Shown in pieces: positions 36,144 through 48,667 of a stretch of DNA of 64,000 bases. The DNA is from Coniella vitis (Eukaryota > Ascomycota > Sordariomycetes > Diaporthales > Schizoparmaceae), in assembly GCA_011317545.1 (NCBI GenBank), contig WUJK01000001.1, positions 3,019,001-3,083,000 on the forward strand, in the 5' to 3' direction. The notes beneath the pieces were generated by a model. The model did no database searches. It was not told the DNA's origin and saw only the letters and a program-made list of their open reading frames with translations. A program made the translations under genes and the position numbers. Within the stretch, counting starts at the first letter, position 1; each line of letters starts with the position of its first letter.

Positions 36144-39100
36144 GTTGAATTGTGGTTGACTTGGCAGCATATCGATGCGCATCTCATCAACTTGATGTTC
36201 GAACGGCAGCTTTGCGAAGAAAATACTTTTGTCGCCAGAGGAAAAGACCACGCAGCCGCAACCCCGCGCCGCGTTCCTAAACCAAGGGGAAGACGAGTCC
36301 CGGGGTTGGCCTTGCGCCTCGAGGTTCGATTGGCCAAGTTTCAATGCTCGAAAGCCGTTCCTAGGTATGGCTATCAGATCTATGGCAGGAAACCCGCCTC
36401 ACAATTGGCGTCTTGAAGCACCGAAGTATAACTCAGTATTCTCCTGACTTGATGCCCGCAAGATATTGGGTATACTTTGTCAGGTGGAATCCTTGCTTTA
36501 TCTGCGTTGAGACAAAGCGTATAGGGGAATGCAAAGACAAGAAGAATGGTTCAGAAGTTGGATGTGAGTATGGGCAAGATTCATCGTGCTTCCGGTCTGG
36601 GCTTTACCCAAGCCTTTACGAATACTTTTGATTCGGAATAGGGCTACAGGTCGCGGTCGCACTACTATCTATCCAAACGGATCCGAAGAACAGATTTTGA
36701 TACACTGGGACAATGGAACAGCAGTCTTGTGAGAGTATTTCTGCGTGTTATTGATGCGTTATACGCATGTGGGCCATCAAGAGGTGCAGTGTCTATGTGA
36801 TATCGTGTCTAGGAAGTTAATAATCTGGTTGTTGTTGGCCTCTCAAGATTATACCATTATAAACAACTCATGGCCTCCATATGTCCGACTGTCGGGCGAA
36901 TATCTTTCAATCACTCGTTCCCCTTTCTCTCCTTTTTTTTTTTAAAAAAAAAACAGAATTGTAGAACATAGTGATGGTCTCTTGACGGACAAACACCTTT
37001 GCATTTTTCCATGTTCCTCTCCCTTTGCGCACGAACATCTCTCGAACGATTTGGGCGAACCTGGTGAACTATACACCGACCACGATATCAACATAACTTC
37101 TAAACCTAGTCAAGTAAACTACATGTACATCTGGCTTGGATTGATTCATTCCGAACTTAGGAGCTGTCTCGTCCTGGGAGATTCGAAAGTGATTGCGCAC
37201 ACTTACTTTACACAAAATATACCAAGGCCTCCTCTTGTGATACAAGCACTTGTCTTTGCCATGGTATTTGATTTGGTCATGCTACAACCATACAGATCTC
37301 AGTATGTAATCATCGACCAAGTTATCCCTACAGGAACAGGTGTGAGAATTGTGTGGTCGTGTTTACTGATAAGGATCTTGTACAACCCGCCATTTCTTTC
37401 TCGCCTTCCCGCTTTTTCTTTTTCTTTTCTCAGAAAAACTATCATGTCGTAACGGGAGGAAGTGAGCAAAGGAGCATAATTGAAGGTTTTGAACGGCTTT
37501 CTTGACAGGTCGAGCCCGTACTGGGAAAGGGGAGCTCTAGGGAGGAATCAGGAGCCCTTGCACGTTCAGGGGAGCAAAAGTAAAACTTAATATTCTACCG
37601 GCCCTCCTCTTCAACGCACATACTTGATACACTGCAAACCTTATATTGTGTTGTATTATGAATGGATGGTCGACCTACCTGTATCCAATCTCTACTGTAC
37701 TACACCGAGGGGAAGTGTCTGATTAGCAAACATGTCAGAAAGGAGCTTGCTGAAATTGTCCTTGGAGTCCCTTGTTATACAAACACTTGCAAGACATTTC
37801 TTGTACGCGTTACTGTCAGTGAGACTGTCACTGGAACGAGTATATATACTATACATACGGGTAATGGATAATGTATCGTCGCACGACCAAGGGCGCAAGT
37901 ACAAAACGATTAACTGGCCGAGTGAGGCTACAAAGAACGAGTTAGATCAGGCAAGAATCAGCATACCGGGCCGGGGAAGCATCTGACGATTTCACGTTAG
38001 ATGAAAGGCTCAAGGCAATATTTACATGAACGGTTCTGTGATCCTCGTTCTCTTACTTTGTGCTTGTTCCTTGTCGGGAGGGGCGAGGGCAGTGACTCAA
38101 AGGAAAAAGGAGTTGCGTTCTCTTGTTATGGGACTTGTTAGGTATGTTTCCTGCGCGCAAAACATATACACAGTTTCAATGGCATACAATTGGTCTTGTG
38201 TCAATCGATGTCCTGCCTAGATGTCTATGTATTTTTGCGGAACGACTAGATCAGTGAAGTTTCATGTAACCGTTACTAATTCCTACACATTGTGGTTTTG
38301 CAAGAGCATCACACCAGTGTTTGCTATTCTTTCATCGTGTCACAAGGGTTCAGTCTTGCGGTACATGAATCACACCAATGAACTTGGGCAACAACGCAAG
38401 TGCAAAGCCGTGAGGCCAACGGTGTCGGGAATTGGAGTGATTCAGAATGACGACTTTATCAACGTGTTCGTGAGCCATCCATGAATACCTTGCGTCGTGC
38501 AGCAATTTACAGATTTGCGAGTCTCTCTGGTTTGCAGCTAATATAACCATAAAGGCAACATCGATCTAGGACTCGGCAGATCCAGCCATAGATCAGTTTA
38601 GACATCGCACTGCCAAGATGCTGATGTACCAAACACCAAAGAGCGTGAGCCTCAGTGGCGACACGACTTTAATTCATGCCTTAATTTTTTTAATGAAACC
38701 ATCGCCATGGCTTGCGCAGGTCTTTCCTGGCAAATTGAGGCTCTGCGTCAGTGTCTCACCCAGTGTGTGTGTGCGCAATCGAAGCATTTTCTTTTCCCTC
38801 GCGACTAATTTTCGAGCCTCTTGTGTGCTCGAGCCTCTGTAAACAAAGAAAGAGCAAAGCCCGTGGTGCTGTTTGTCCCATGTTGATTGCGTTCTTGGGG
38901 TGATTGGAGGTGGCAGCCAACCGTTTCTATGCATTTCCCGTCTGGGGAGCGGTGTCTAAAGAGTCAGTCACCTGCATACATAGTACAGTCATGTTTCCTT
39001 CAAGGTGGGGTGTGCTAAGCGAACGACTTTGTGGTCCTATGTAGATAGCATGGACAAGCTCAACGCGGGCGCGTGCGTTATCGTCCATGTCGCAATCGGC

Positions 39101-40017
39101 CAATGATTATCCATAGTAGCAAGGCGTTCATCGGAAGAGTCGTACGCTGTTGCTTGGCTGCTGTCAAAGTGGCTTGAGCTGGCTTCTCGATAGGAGCGCT
39201 TTGTGTGATTTGGAAGGTGGCCATGATGTGCTCCCGACTCGGTAGTCACAAAGCTTGGGCGGACGCTAATTGATGGCGGGTGAGTATTATAGTTTGCTGG
39301 CCCAGTTGGCCTAACGCGCGGTAGCGCCGTCGCCGGCGTTGTCTCTTTCACCAAGACATTGGCGAGAGAGCGGCCGTGCTGGAGAGGTGAGGTTGAGCAG
39401 CTCAGCATGTGCGCCAATTGCCGCGTCGCAAGATGTAATTCGGCTAGCCTACATGGGGCAAGTGGTAGGTACTAAGTGTAAAGGCAAGCAGGGCAAGCAG
39501 CACGATTGGGAAAGGGCTAGACCTCTCCACGTGCGTGCTTGGCAGCAAACGGCGCCTCGTTCCTTCCTCCTCCTCCTCTTCCTCCTTGGTGACGGATTTG
39601 TCTGTTGACGGGCTTGACAAGGCTGTGTGGATCAACATGTTCTTTCCTTGACTGGCATAAAACTAAAACTTTGAGCTCGAATTCATTACCAGGAAGAATC
39701 ATGTACACGCGTACACCAGCGTAGCATCCTGGCCATGGCGGACTGGCTGGTAAATTGAAGTACTCGCTGCCCTGCACCATGCAAATACTATGTACAATAC
39801 TACGGACTAGGAATACGTACCTGCTCAGGCAGGTCCTGCTATCTACGGTACAAGCCTCTCCGGCCCTGTACTATAAGCTACCTAGGTACCCAGATACTGT
39901 GGCGCTCAGCCATTGCAGCTTGGCACGGGCAGGGATGGTGCTTGGAGACCTGCCCAGGCCTGGGAGGCCGCTTAGCGGTGGTTGCAGTAGTTTGCCTTTG
40001 GGCCGCCAGGCCTCCCA

Positions 40018-40037
40018 GTCAGTCAGTCAGTCAGTCT
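40018..40037. repeat. CAGT tetranucleotide repeat
   Basis: Five tandem CAGT units in non-coding DNA. Confidence 0.85.
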
Positions 40038-41670
40038 GCGCCTACTTGGTATTTACTTTACATAGGCAAGATAGGATGTCGTCTAATCTTTCTCTTGTCC
40101 GCCCCGTCTCCTTCCTCATCAGCCGGAGCACATCCATCATTACTTACGTAAGTCACCAAATACTATGCAATCTAACTCATAGTAGAGAGTCGGCGCACCG
40201 CGACCTCGAGATCCATTTTCAATCAAGCAAAACTTTGTACAAAGTACTGTATCAAATCAATCATCTCCACGCCCCCTTTCGTGTTCCACTTGCAGGCCTC
40301 CCTGGCCTATCCTTTCCGACACGTAGATCTGCGCCCACACTACCGGGAAGCGTGCACTGGAGAGACAGGACTGGGGTCAAGATGCAGGTGGAGCGCACAA
40401 CAAACCAGCTACCACTACTTGAGGATACTACTATGTGTGCATGTAGAAGAGAGCGCCTAAGCGTGCCCCGACATTTGATGGCTCGCTGTCGAAAGCGCAC
40501 AAGCCATATATGTGGGTGGCTTTACCGTCTGTAGCCACTGTAGCCTGTCCATCACCATCAAAATGTGTGTTTGGGGGGGGGGCAAAGACCACGACGACTG
40601 GCCGTTCGCAATGCAAAAGTGTGTGCACCTGCACCATCATATACTAGGTATGTGCATAGTAGGGATACAGGCTGGTATTTCTATTGCACATGGTACCGCA
40701 GTACATAGTAGAATATAGTATGTAGACTGCATCGGCTGTTTGGCCTTGCATCGAAGATACAGCCAATGAGGGCGCTGTCCAAGGCTTTCGACTACCTAAA
40801 ACAGTATGCAGCAGGCCCTGTACTATAGTACAAACGGGAAGCCAGTGGAAATATCCGCGGGTGGGCCAGGACGGCTCAGGGGTAAGTCGGGGTATGGGCC
40901 GTCCGTGGGCTCGCACCTTGCACCTTCTACATAGTAGAGCCTTTGCTGTCGCAGGTACGTACCTGTCATCCAGTCCTGGCCATCGTGGATACTATGGCCC
41001 TAACGGGAAGCGCTCCAGCGCTACAGGGGGCCTATCATGTATAAACCTCTACTATGTAGACACTTGTGTGCGCAATGAGCCTCGCCTATAGGGGCCCTGT
41101 CAGTTGCGCTGCGGTGCTCATTTCCCACATCGGCCCTGCCCTGGCGAGCTCCTGCTCGTGCCCGTCTCTCTTTGTTTCTTCCTCGTCCGTCTGGGGTTTC
41201 CGTATTCTCGTTGGTCCATTGTTCCTTTCGTCCTCCACTGCCTGCAACTTGGCGGAAACGAATTGGCGTCAATCTTGCCTCGTCCATCGGCCGTCTAGCC
41301 AGCCGCCGTGGTTCACCGACACGCCTCCTTCACGACTCACCAGCCACCACACCACCACACCACCGCGCCGCTGCCGTCCCTTCCTTCTTGCGCCCGCTCT
41401 TGCACAGTCTTTCGTTCTCTACCTCTCCTGTGCTCCTTTTCGGTCTCTCACTCTCTGCCTATCCGTTTCTTCTGCCCAGCGGCCCAGCTTTTACCCCACC
41501 ACCCCCACTCGTCTGTCGCGGATTGTGTTGCACAACCCTCTCGCCATTCAAACACAAGCAGCTCGATTCACGTTTTGGCGCTGGCACCATTTGCGGTTTC
41601 GTCGCTCCGTCTCTCTTGTCACATGTCATCATAATTAGAAACCAAGGTTGGAGCCCAGCAAACATCTTGC

Positions 41671-41805
41671 GTAAGTCGCGTCACCACCCAGCATGAGCCA
41701 CTCTGTGTCCCACTGCGGCCATGGCAGCTGCGTGGAACCCTCGTATTAAGGGCCACCGCCCGTCGTATTGCTTTTTGCCTCGATACTAACAGGTCCACTA
41801 CATAG
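41671..41805 (+). other. Probable 5' UTR intron
   Basis: A GTAAGT donor at 41671, a perfect TACTAAC branch site ending near 41790 and a CATAG acceptor at 41805 define a 135-nt intron. It lies about 200 nt upstream of the start codon at 42008, in the same direction. No RNA evidence is available here. Confidence 0.5.
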
Positions 41806-42007
41806 CTCACCTTTACACTGGTCCGCCGCCGCCGACATTGATCCCCGTTGTCGACTTCGCCATTGCAGTCAAGTTTGGACGAGAAGGTACGGAACAACGG
41901 CTTGCTTCTCCAGAGCGCGCGTCAGAACGGTTCAGCCGCCTCGTTCTGTCCGTCGTCTACTCTACGGAGTAAGCAGCAGCAAAATCACCACCATCACCAC
42001 CAGCGAA

Positions 42008-42529
42008 ATGTCGTCGCCAAACGAAAAGATAGGTGCCACAGTCACCACAACAACTGTGAATCCCGACAAGTCGTCGACCGTTACAACCACCACTTCCCTC
42101 GATATTCCCGCCCGCGCTGCCATCCCTGTCCCTTCCGATAACGATCCTCGTCGCTTGTCTGAGGTCTCGACCCCAGCCACCGCCCATAATGACGGTCTCA
42201 ACCCCTTCGACACCGACCTCGAGGCCATGGTGTCTGCTCGCACGCTGATGGGCGGAGACGACTCTTGCGGCATGAAATCTGCTACCAACACGACCGTCAA
42301 GGGCAGCCCAGACTGTCAGGTATGGCCTGGAAAGGACCACTGGAAAAAGAAAGCAAAGACCGCCCGCGTCAACCGCCACTCCTGCCAGATGCTCGCCAAG
42401 ATGAGCAAGCGCAACAGGATAATAGCAAAGGTCAGTATCATCGCCTTGATTCTGGCCATTGCGCTCGCCGTCGGCCTCGGCGTCAGCAAGTCCCTTCATG
42501 CCCAGATTTGGAGTCCCAACGACTCTTGA
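42008..42529 (+). CDS. Small single-pass membrane protein, conserved in ascomycetes, unknown function
   Basis: I start at ATG 42008 in a good context (CGAAATGTC). The frame is open further upstream but has no ATG with support. This gives 173 residues. The N-terminal half is Thr/Ser/Pro-rich and probably disordered. A conserved-looking core follows (NPFDTDLEAMV, then CQVWPGKDHWKKKAKTARV with two basic clusters). The C-terminal end has one hydrophobic segment (IIAKVSIIALILAIALAVGL, about residues 138-160) and a ~14-residue tail. There is no signal peptide, so the topology is likely cytosolic N-terminus with a near-C-terminal anchor. I recall the WPGxDHWK...RNRII pattern from uncharacterised Sordariomycete proteins. 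The gene is likely real; its function is unknown. Confidence 0.78.
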   Translation: MSSPNEKIGATVTTTTVNPDKSSTVTTTTSLDIPARAAIPVPSDNDPRRLSEVSTPATAHNDGLNPFDTDLEAMVSARTLMGGDDSCGMKSATNTTVKGSPDCQVWPGKDHWKKKAKTARVNRHSCQMLAKMSKRNRIIAKVSIIALILAIALAVGLGVSKSLHAQIWSPNDS

Positions 42530-44190
42530 AAACGTGGGTGTGATTGAGATGGACCATGCAATCGGTCATTATTCTATGGATACATGGCAGCATAGCCTGT
42601 GGTATCTCCTTATCCGCCTGCCGATCGCTTAGCCACGGAGCGGCGGCGCTGAGGCTTCACGATGAACCTCACGACCAAGGTCATGACCAAAGCAAGAGCA
42701 AATCTACCGCGCCTCTGCCATAGATCCCATCTTGAACCGCAACATTGTCCAGCCCGAAATGGCACCAGAATCTTCTTTCTCTGTACATATTCTGAATGCG
42801 CAGCGACTCTTTACCGTTTCCACGCGAAACCGTACATCACGCATTGCGGTCACTGAGTAAACGACCGACATTGTGAACACTTGGGACATTTGACGGCGTT
42901 CTCTTGGAGTCAGAGACACATAATCAATGAATGGATAGGGCGTTGGCGTTCTGGGAGCACAATGGGGAGTCGAAAATTTCATGTCTCAAATGCTCGACTA
43001 GGCGGGTTTCTTTTCTCTCCCCTTTTTTGCCTTTTCTCTTTTACCAAAATTTGGTTGTTCCTGTCACACTGGGTTTTTTCTCATTGACTTCTCTATTTGA
43101 CTACGTTTTTGCCCCCCGTCCCTTTCAAGACCGGCTAGGGAAGACTGGAGCGCAAGCCTTTATGGGAGCTTGATTATATTGCTATACTGGCGCCGGTTAA
43201 AGCAATCAGCGGTGCAAATTTGCAACAGACTCGGGTCTTTTGTTTCCGTCAGGGAGGCAACAGAAGCCTTTTTTTTCACAAGGTTCATATCTTTATTCAC
43301 CAATAAACGCATACTGTGGAGTTGCTCGGCAGAGGAACCGGTGCCGCTTTGAGAATCCTCTAAACTCCTGATCTTCCGTGACATGTTTGTGTGGTCGTGC
43401 CGATGAATCGTACGTGTGCAACTAAAAGCACAGCTGCAGCAGGCAGGCAGCATGAATATATGTACGAAAAAGATTATTTCCAACTCACTTGAATGGTAAT
43501 ACAGACAGGTGTTCCCTGAGGCGCGCTAGAACGAGGGAATTTCGCCTTCGCCAAGGGAGAGAGTATATGATGGTGGCGTGGCTAATGGAAGGGTATCTTG
43601 CTGGTTCTAGAATCTGTCCCAGATGGGACGAGCGATGAAGTCTCACCAATACTTAAAGGGTAAACCTACTGTTGTACGGTCTTCAAGTATCTCGAGCATT
43701 AATTCAACTTGCATACGCAGCAAGTATTAAAAATGGACTGACGGTCTTGGTACAAGCACATGTACGCAAATCATTGACAAGTACACCCAACCACAATCGT
43801 GACGACGATGATGCATTGCGATTTTAAATGAACAACTTGATTGATTTTACACTCGCCTGATAATGTCAAAAAGCACAATTCAATCTTGCTCACATATGTA
43901 ACGTTCATTTGTGAATTTCAATTTGCTTTGTTCTTCGCTGCAATATCTGATAAGCCCCTACTGGGATATGGGCTTACTACATACCCACAGCTCAACAATG
44001 AATCCCCCCCCCGCTTGCTTGGTCTCAATCTTTTTCTATCCTCTACTTACTACACGGAACCTTACAAGGTACCTCCTCGAATCATCCGAGTTCCGAAGGG
44101 AAGTCGGCTGCTTTCAAGAGTCACCAACTCTAATGGGTTTCTTTCAGGAAGCAAGCGACTCAAGAGACTCTGCTATACTGGGATACGGTG

Positions 44191-44225
<35 letters not shown>

Positions 44226-44470
44226 CTGCCTTGGAGACGCAAGCTCCTTGCCACGCCGCGGGCGGGGATCACCGGAAGAGGCTCATGGGTATGTGCTCTT
44301 GTTGATATGGGTGAGGATGGGAGCGGGTTCTCTGCTGGGCTGGGGGGGACGGTGAAATGTTGTGCAGGATTCTTGTTTTGGCGGAGTTGTTGTTGTTGTT
44401 GTTGTTGTTTTCTCCATCATCGTCGTCATCGCCATCATGATGAGCGTGGGATTTGTCTGACCTATAGGGT
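42530..44470. other. Intergenic region, no supported gene
   Basis: Short ORFs only. It includes a CAG/GCA run near 44200-44226 and a GTT run near 44385-44410, each read as poly-amino-acid ORFs on both strands. Nothing is recognised. Confidence 0.4.
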
Positions 44471-44809
44471 CACAGAATTGTAAGCTCGTTAGAATCTGTG
44501 CGGATGATCATAGGGGGGAGGGGCAGGCGGCGAGGAGGGGGCGAAGGGAGAAGTAGGTCCTCGTAGCGGCCTGTGGTGAAATCCTGATGGCGCTCCAAGT
44601 CAGAGGCAGAGGCAGAGGCAGAGGCAGTGGTGGTGATGGCGGTGGCGGGGTTGTTAAGGGCGTGGGACTGTTGTCGGCGGCGGCGGCGGCGGCTTTTCAC
44701 CTTGAGGCTTTGTAAGTTTCCGGGTATACAACGCCGGAGGAGCCAGAATGAAGAGGACGAAGACGAAGATGAAGAAGAAGGGGAAGGGCTGGATTCCTTG
44801 AAGCAGCTC
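44471..44809 (-). CDS. Candidate small Ser/Arg-rich protein (low confidence)
   Basis: A minus-strand frame from ATG 44809 to a stop at about 44471 would encode ~112 residues. It has a poly-Ser run, an Arg run, an Ala-Ser repeat and a more ordered end with the sequence MIIRTDSNELTIL. Most of its length is simple-sequence DNA (AGG, CGG and CTG-type runs), so openness is weak evidence. The only hints of a gene are the non-repetitive C-terminus and a TTTCACCACAG that could be an intron acceptor near 44567. I do not recognise the protein. It may be a chance ORF. Confidence 0.25.
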
Positions 44810-47241
44810 ATTCTTTTTTTTTTTTTTTTGTTTAAAAAAAGAAAGAAACTGTACCAGAGGCAGTAAAAGCAAGGGTAAAAAATTTCTAGCAAATCAAACA
44901 GTGCCAGTCTGGTGTCTGCGAGAGGTTAGTTTGCGGCGACAACTGCTTCGAAGAGCGTGTGAGAGACAGAAAGAGGTAGGAAGGTCGAGAACAAGCCATT
45001 AAGTATTGGTCTGACTTTTGAGCGGCTATCCATGAATGGTGGGGAGGAACTGGGAGCCTTGACGAGGCATGTCAATACAAAGAATGTGCCCAAGGACAGG
45101 AATCCTACCGAACAGGTCTCTCCAAAATGATATTGTAGGATATGGAGTGGATATGATAAAGAAATCTTTGTCATGGACGTTGACATTGGCAATACCATCT
45201 TGTCTGGCTTTGAGAAGTTGAGGCATTGTTCTTTTGTCTGTCCTGGAGCCCTTCATCTCCTTCGTGGACACAATCCGGCTTGTGTCACGGAGGCAAAGCA
45301 TTGTTTGCTTGTCGCGAGCCTTTGTCAATATGCCATACACACCACATTGTTCAATATGGCTGCTAACAACACTGTGCCAAAATTCTTGACATATCTTAGT
45401 CAAGCAACTCATGACTGAGAAAAGCCCCAAAGCATTGGATCACCCGTTGGCAAGGACATGTAGCAGAGATTATAATAGAGTCAATGCCGGACGCGAGGAC
45501 AAGCTGAGGATATTTCAATGACTGGGAGGACATATTGCCAGGAAGACCGAACTCGAAGAGAGTGTGAGGAAGACGTTGTTCTTCGCGCCTGGCGCCATTC
45601 CAGCCTCTCCTTTGGCGGACAACTATTCTTATTCAGGAAGAACCTGAGCATACAAAGACGCAACTGGCTCCATTTGAATGTTCGTGGGTCTGTAGAGTGT
45701 AGGTGGACGCGGAGATGCGCATTGCGGCAGAGGATGAATTTGTCGCCAGCCAACTTCATTCGCACCTCCATTCCTTTCCACAACTATCACACAATCTGAT
45801 GGGGTCAGTTGATGCGTTGTGAATCCTCCAATTTAGCCCATTGTCACAGCGCCGCAACAGTGCACGCAGACAATCAGCGCTGCAGGAGGCGTTGTGGTTA
45901 CGGTGGTCGACTCAGCATTTCGTCGCTGCCCATCTACCTCTGATGACCGCTCAGAGAGTTGCTCTTCTTATTCGCAACCAAAAACCCGCTTCTTTATCCA
46001 TCAGTGGAAAAATCAGCTCAGCAGTTGGGGTTTGCCATGCCTACCCAAGATCTAGGCCCGTAAAGAGATGGCCGACGTGCTTGGACGGCTTGGCCCTATG
46101 GGTTGCTCCTTGGCATGGTCTCAAGACTGCCTGACCCACTGCGCCTTTCCGCCCGACCAGAAGGTGATATATGGCTTGGTCTAGCCTCGCTGCTCGAGCA
46201 GCATCACAATCGTCTGAACAGCCTTCTGCTGCTTTGGCCGCCTCTTGGCTCCAACAGCCAAGCCGAAGCGCAACTAGGCTTTGAAACAGGACGACTGGCA
46301 CTCGCGGAGCTTGTTGGCACCGACCTTGTCCGTTTGCCATGTTGACTGCCCTTGTGGGCGTGTGGACAAGTGTTTGTGCGAGGGAGCTGCGGTGCTGGTG
46401 GTTGACTCGGTCCTGCGCAAGTCACCTAAACTCGGTTGGCGCCTCACGCGTCTAGTGTCATGTCCGTTTCAATCTCCCCCAGCAGACTACTGTACGGGGC
46501 AGTCTTGGCGGCTAAACGGTCGAATCACTTGGCTCTGTCGACAGTTGGTGTCCAGCCATGTGTGCAAGCAAACCATGTCGTTGGAAACACAAACAAGCGC
46601 TCTGCAGGGACCGCGACGGCCAGAGAGGGAGCAACAAGACGTGCGCTGTGCGTACATATCCTGGGGTCGAAATCTGGAGGAGGGACTGTGGAAAACAATT
46701 CAGCGATCGGACCGGGGTGTGCCTTGTTGCCCCTAGTCAACGCTGGCGCAACAGCATGTCTGAATAACTTCTTGGCAACTTCAAGCAACGATAGGGTTCT
46801 GGTGCATCCGGGCCTCGCAAGGCAACTGATGGCAGGACAAGAAACAGTCAAGACGGACAAGACGCGCGACAGACTTGGCGAGGGAAGCTTGATCCTATGC
46901 CCAGACTCTGGGCTCAATGCTTAGCATATATGGATGTCTCCTCCCCGAACCATCCTCTCTGCGTCTTCTTTTCCTTCGATCGTAGAGAGTGCTTCTATCT
47001 TCTTCCTTAGCCGTGCTCGTTTCGCTGAACACCCTTGTTTCCATTATACGATAATTCCCTTCTTCCAAGATACCCGCCAGTTGATCTGGCACTCTTGCTC
47101 CCGCGTTGTTTCTTTTCCACCACCATCTCCACGCTATACCCTCCCGCAGAGCATCATACGTTGAGACCCAGCGGAACGCAATAAACATCCATTTATCCCA
47201 TCGTCACCTTTTGACCCCCCGAATATCATATCATAATCAAG
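44810..47241. other. Intergenic region, no supported gene
   Basis: About 2.4 kb with short overlapping ORFs on both strands and no recognisable domain. The last ~150 nt are C- and T-rich and are probably the promoter and 5' UTR of the secreted protein gene at 47242. Confidence 0.45.
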
Positions 47242-48667
47242 ATGGTTGCCTATCGTATGGTCTTCCTGGCTGGCGCCGTGGCCGCCTTGCCTCTTAACAT
47301 CAACCTCGGCGCATACTCTCCGGCATTGGTGGTTGGTACGTACACCTCCCTTTCTCTTCCCAATGAGAGCTCCCAGACCCATGGACTGCTCTCAGACGTC
47401 TTGGCAAGCCAGCTAACCATCTTTCGTCCTTTCTCTCCCTCAACAGGTGACGGTGAAATCAGCTTCGGAGGTAACTCAGATGTGTCCACGCTCATGAACA
47501 CACTGCAAGGAGCCGCTGCCACAGCAGCAAATGGAGCAGCAACTAACGCTGCTGCTCAAGGCCAAGCCGCCGCCGCCGCCGCCCCAGCAACGACTGCCAC
47601 GACTGCAACAGCCACCACCGCAGAGGCGGCTGTCAGCGAGCCCGCTGTCGCCAGTGAGCCTGCTGCTGTCGCTGTGTCCACCCCAGCCGCCGTGGACACA
47701 ACAACAACAACCACCTCCGACCAGGTAAGTCTTGACGAACAAGGAGAGACCCCATTTTCCATCTTTCCTCCCGGTCAAAAATTGGTCGACGCGTGCCAGG
47801 AAGCCAAGAAGACTAACCATTTCTTCGCCCCCCCTCCACCAATATAGGCCCATCAGATTGCTGCTCTCCAGGGCATGGGCAAGGCGATCCTGCCACGTGA
47901 TGACACCGCCGACGGCGCCAATGATAACGACGATGACGACGACGACGATGACGACGATGCGTCTTCCTCGGTCGCCAAGCGCGACATTACCGGCTTCGAC
48001 CGTGCCCTCACATTCGCCGAGGCAGCCCTGACAAAGGGCCCCAAGGTGCAGCTGGGCACTGGCCGCGAGGGCTCTGGCGTCGGTATCCTGGTCGACAACA
48101 ACCAGCAGGCCGCTGCCCGCCCTGGCACCGGCACCGCAGAAGCAGGAGCAGCGGCGGCCGCCAAGAAGCGGGATTTGTCTGCGCCTTCTGCGCCCAAGGT
48201 CAAGGTGACTACCATGTACGTCCGCTCTGGCATTCCTTCCTGTGAGTACCTATAGTTTTATTCCCCTTCTTCCTTCTCCCCCCCCCCCTGTGTCCTGGCT
48301 CTATGGCCATGTCTCTCTTCGAGGAGAAATAAGAACAGAAAGGAAGAGATGAATGTATAATCACGTGCCCTTCTGGAACTCACTTCCCCCCCCCCCCTCT
48401 CTTTCTTCTTAAGGCTGACATTTGTCTTTCACCTTTCCAGCCCTTCAAAACAGTAACAGAATGACTGCCCGCGACCTTGGCGCAGTAGACGGCAACGTCG
48501 AGCCGCGGTACGAGACAATCCAGATTGCTCCCAACAACATCAAGAGGGATGCTGGCTCCGCCTCTGGAGCGATTGATGCCGTCAACCTCAACGTGAATGG
48601 CGACCAGGGTGTGACTATGACATTTGTCGAAACGGTGAATGAAGGCGATGAGGAGGATGACGCATGA
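47242..48667 (+). CDS. Secreted protein with Lys-Arg processing sites
   Basis: Four exons: 47242-47335, 47447-47724, 47848-48241, 48441-48667; 330 residues. All introns are GT/AG with branch sites and keep the frame. The first ~16 residues (MVAYRMVFLAGAVAAL) look like a signal peptide. The mature start LNINLGAYSPALVVGDGEISFGG is well ordered and is followed by Ala/Thr/Val-rich linkers. Three dibasic sites each precede Asp: AKRD at the start of a DITGFDRALTFAEAAL segment, KKRD before LSAPSAPK, and IKRD before AGSASGAIDAVN. An Asp run (10 residues) lies just before the first site. The end is acidic (EGDEEDDA). The pattern suggests Golgi Kex2 cleavage into several chains and/or a cell-wall or extracellular role (inference). 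The segments are not repeats of each other. Family function is unknown to me. Confidence 0.85.

Larger units (their letters stand above)
36144..42007. other. Intergenic region, 5.9 kb, no supported gene; 5' leader of the next gene at its right end
   Basis: Short ORFs only. The left half (36.2-38.9 kb) is less repetitive than other deserts, but I could not build a coherent gene. From 39.7 to 41.1 kb the GTACATAGTAC motif family recurs (39787, 40430, 40699, 40929, 41051). A CAGT tetranucleotide repeat lies at 40018-40037. A likely 5' UTR intron of the next gene has a GTAAGT donor at 41671, a TACTAAC branch site at 41784 and an acceptor ending at 41805. Confidence 0.45.

Noticed and set aside
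36529..36732. A possible two-exon small ORF (about 41 residues) with a GTGAGT...AATAG intron at 36564-36641 and a natural-looking end (HWDNGTAVL)
   Set aside because: The frame works but the protein is tiny, has no recognised relative and no conserved start; too weak to call a gene.
36982..37452. 156-codon plus-strand ORF
   Set aside because: No domain, no coherent composition and no splice context; AT-richer non-coding DNA gives such ORFs by chance.
47242..48667. Idea that the secreted protein is a RiPP precursor with repeated cores
   Set aside because: The segments between Lys-Arg sites are not repeats of one another and no modifying enzyme is recognised nearby.
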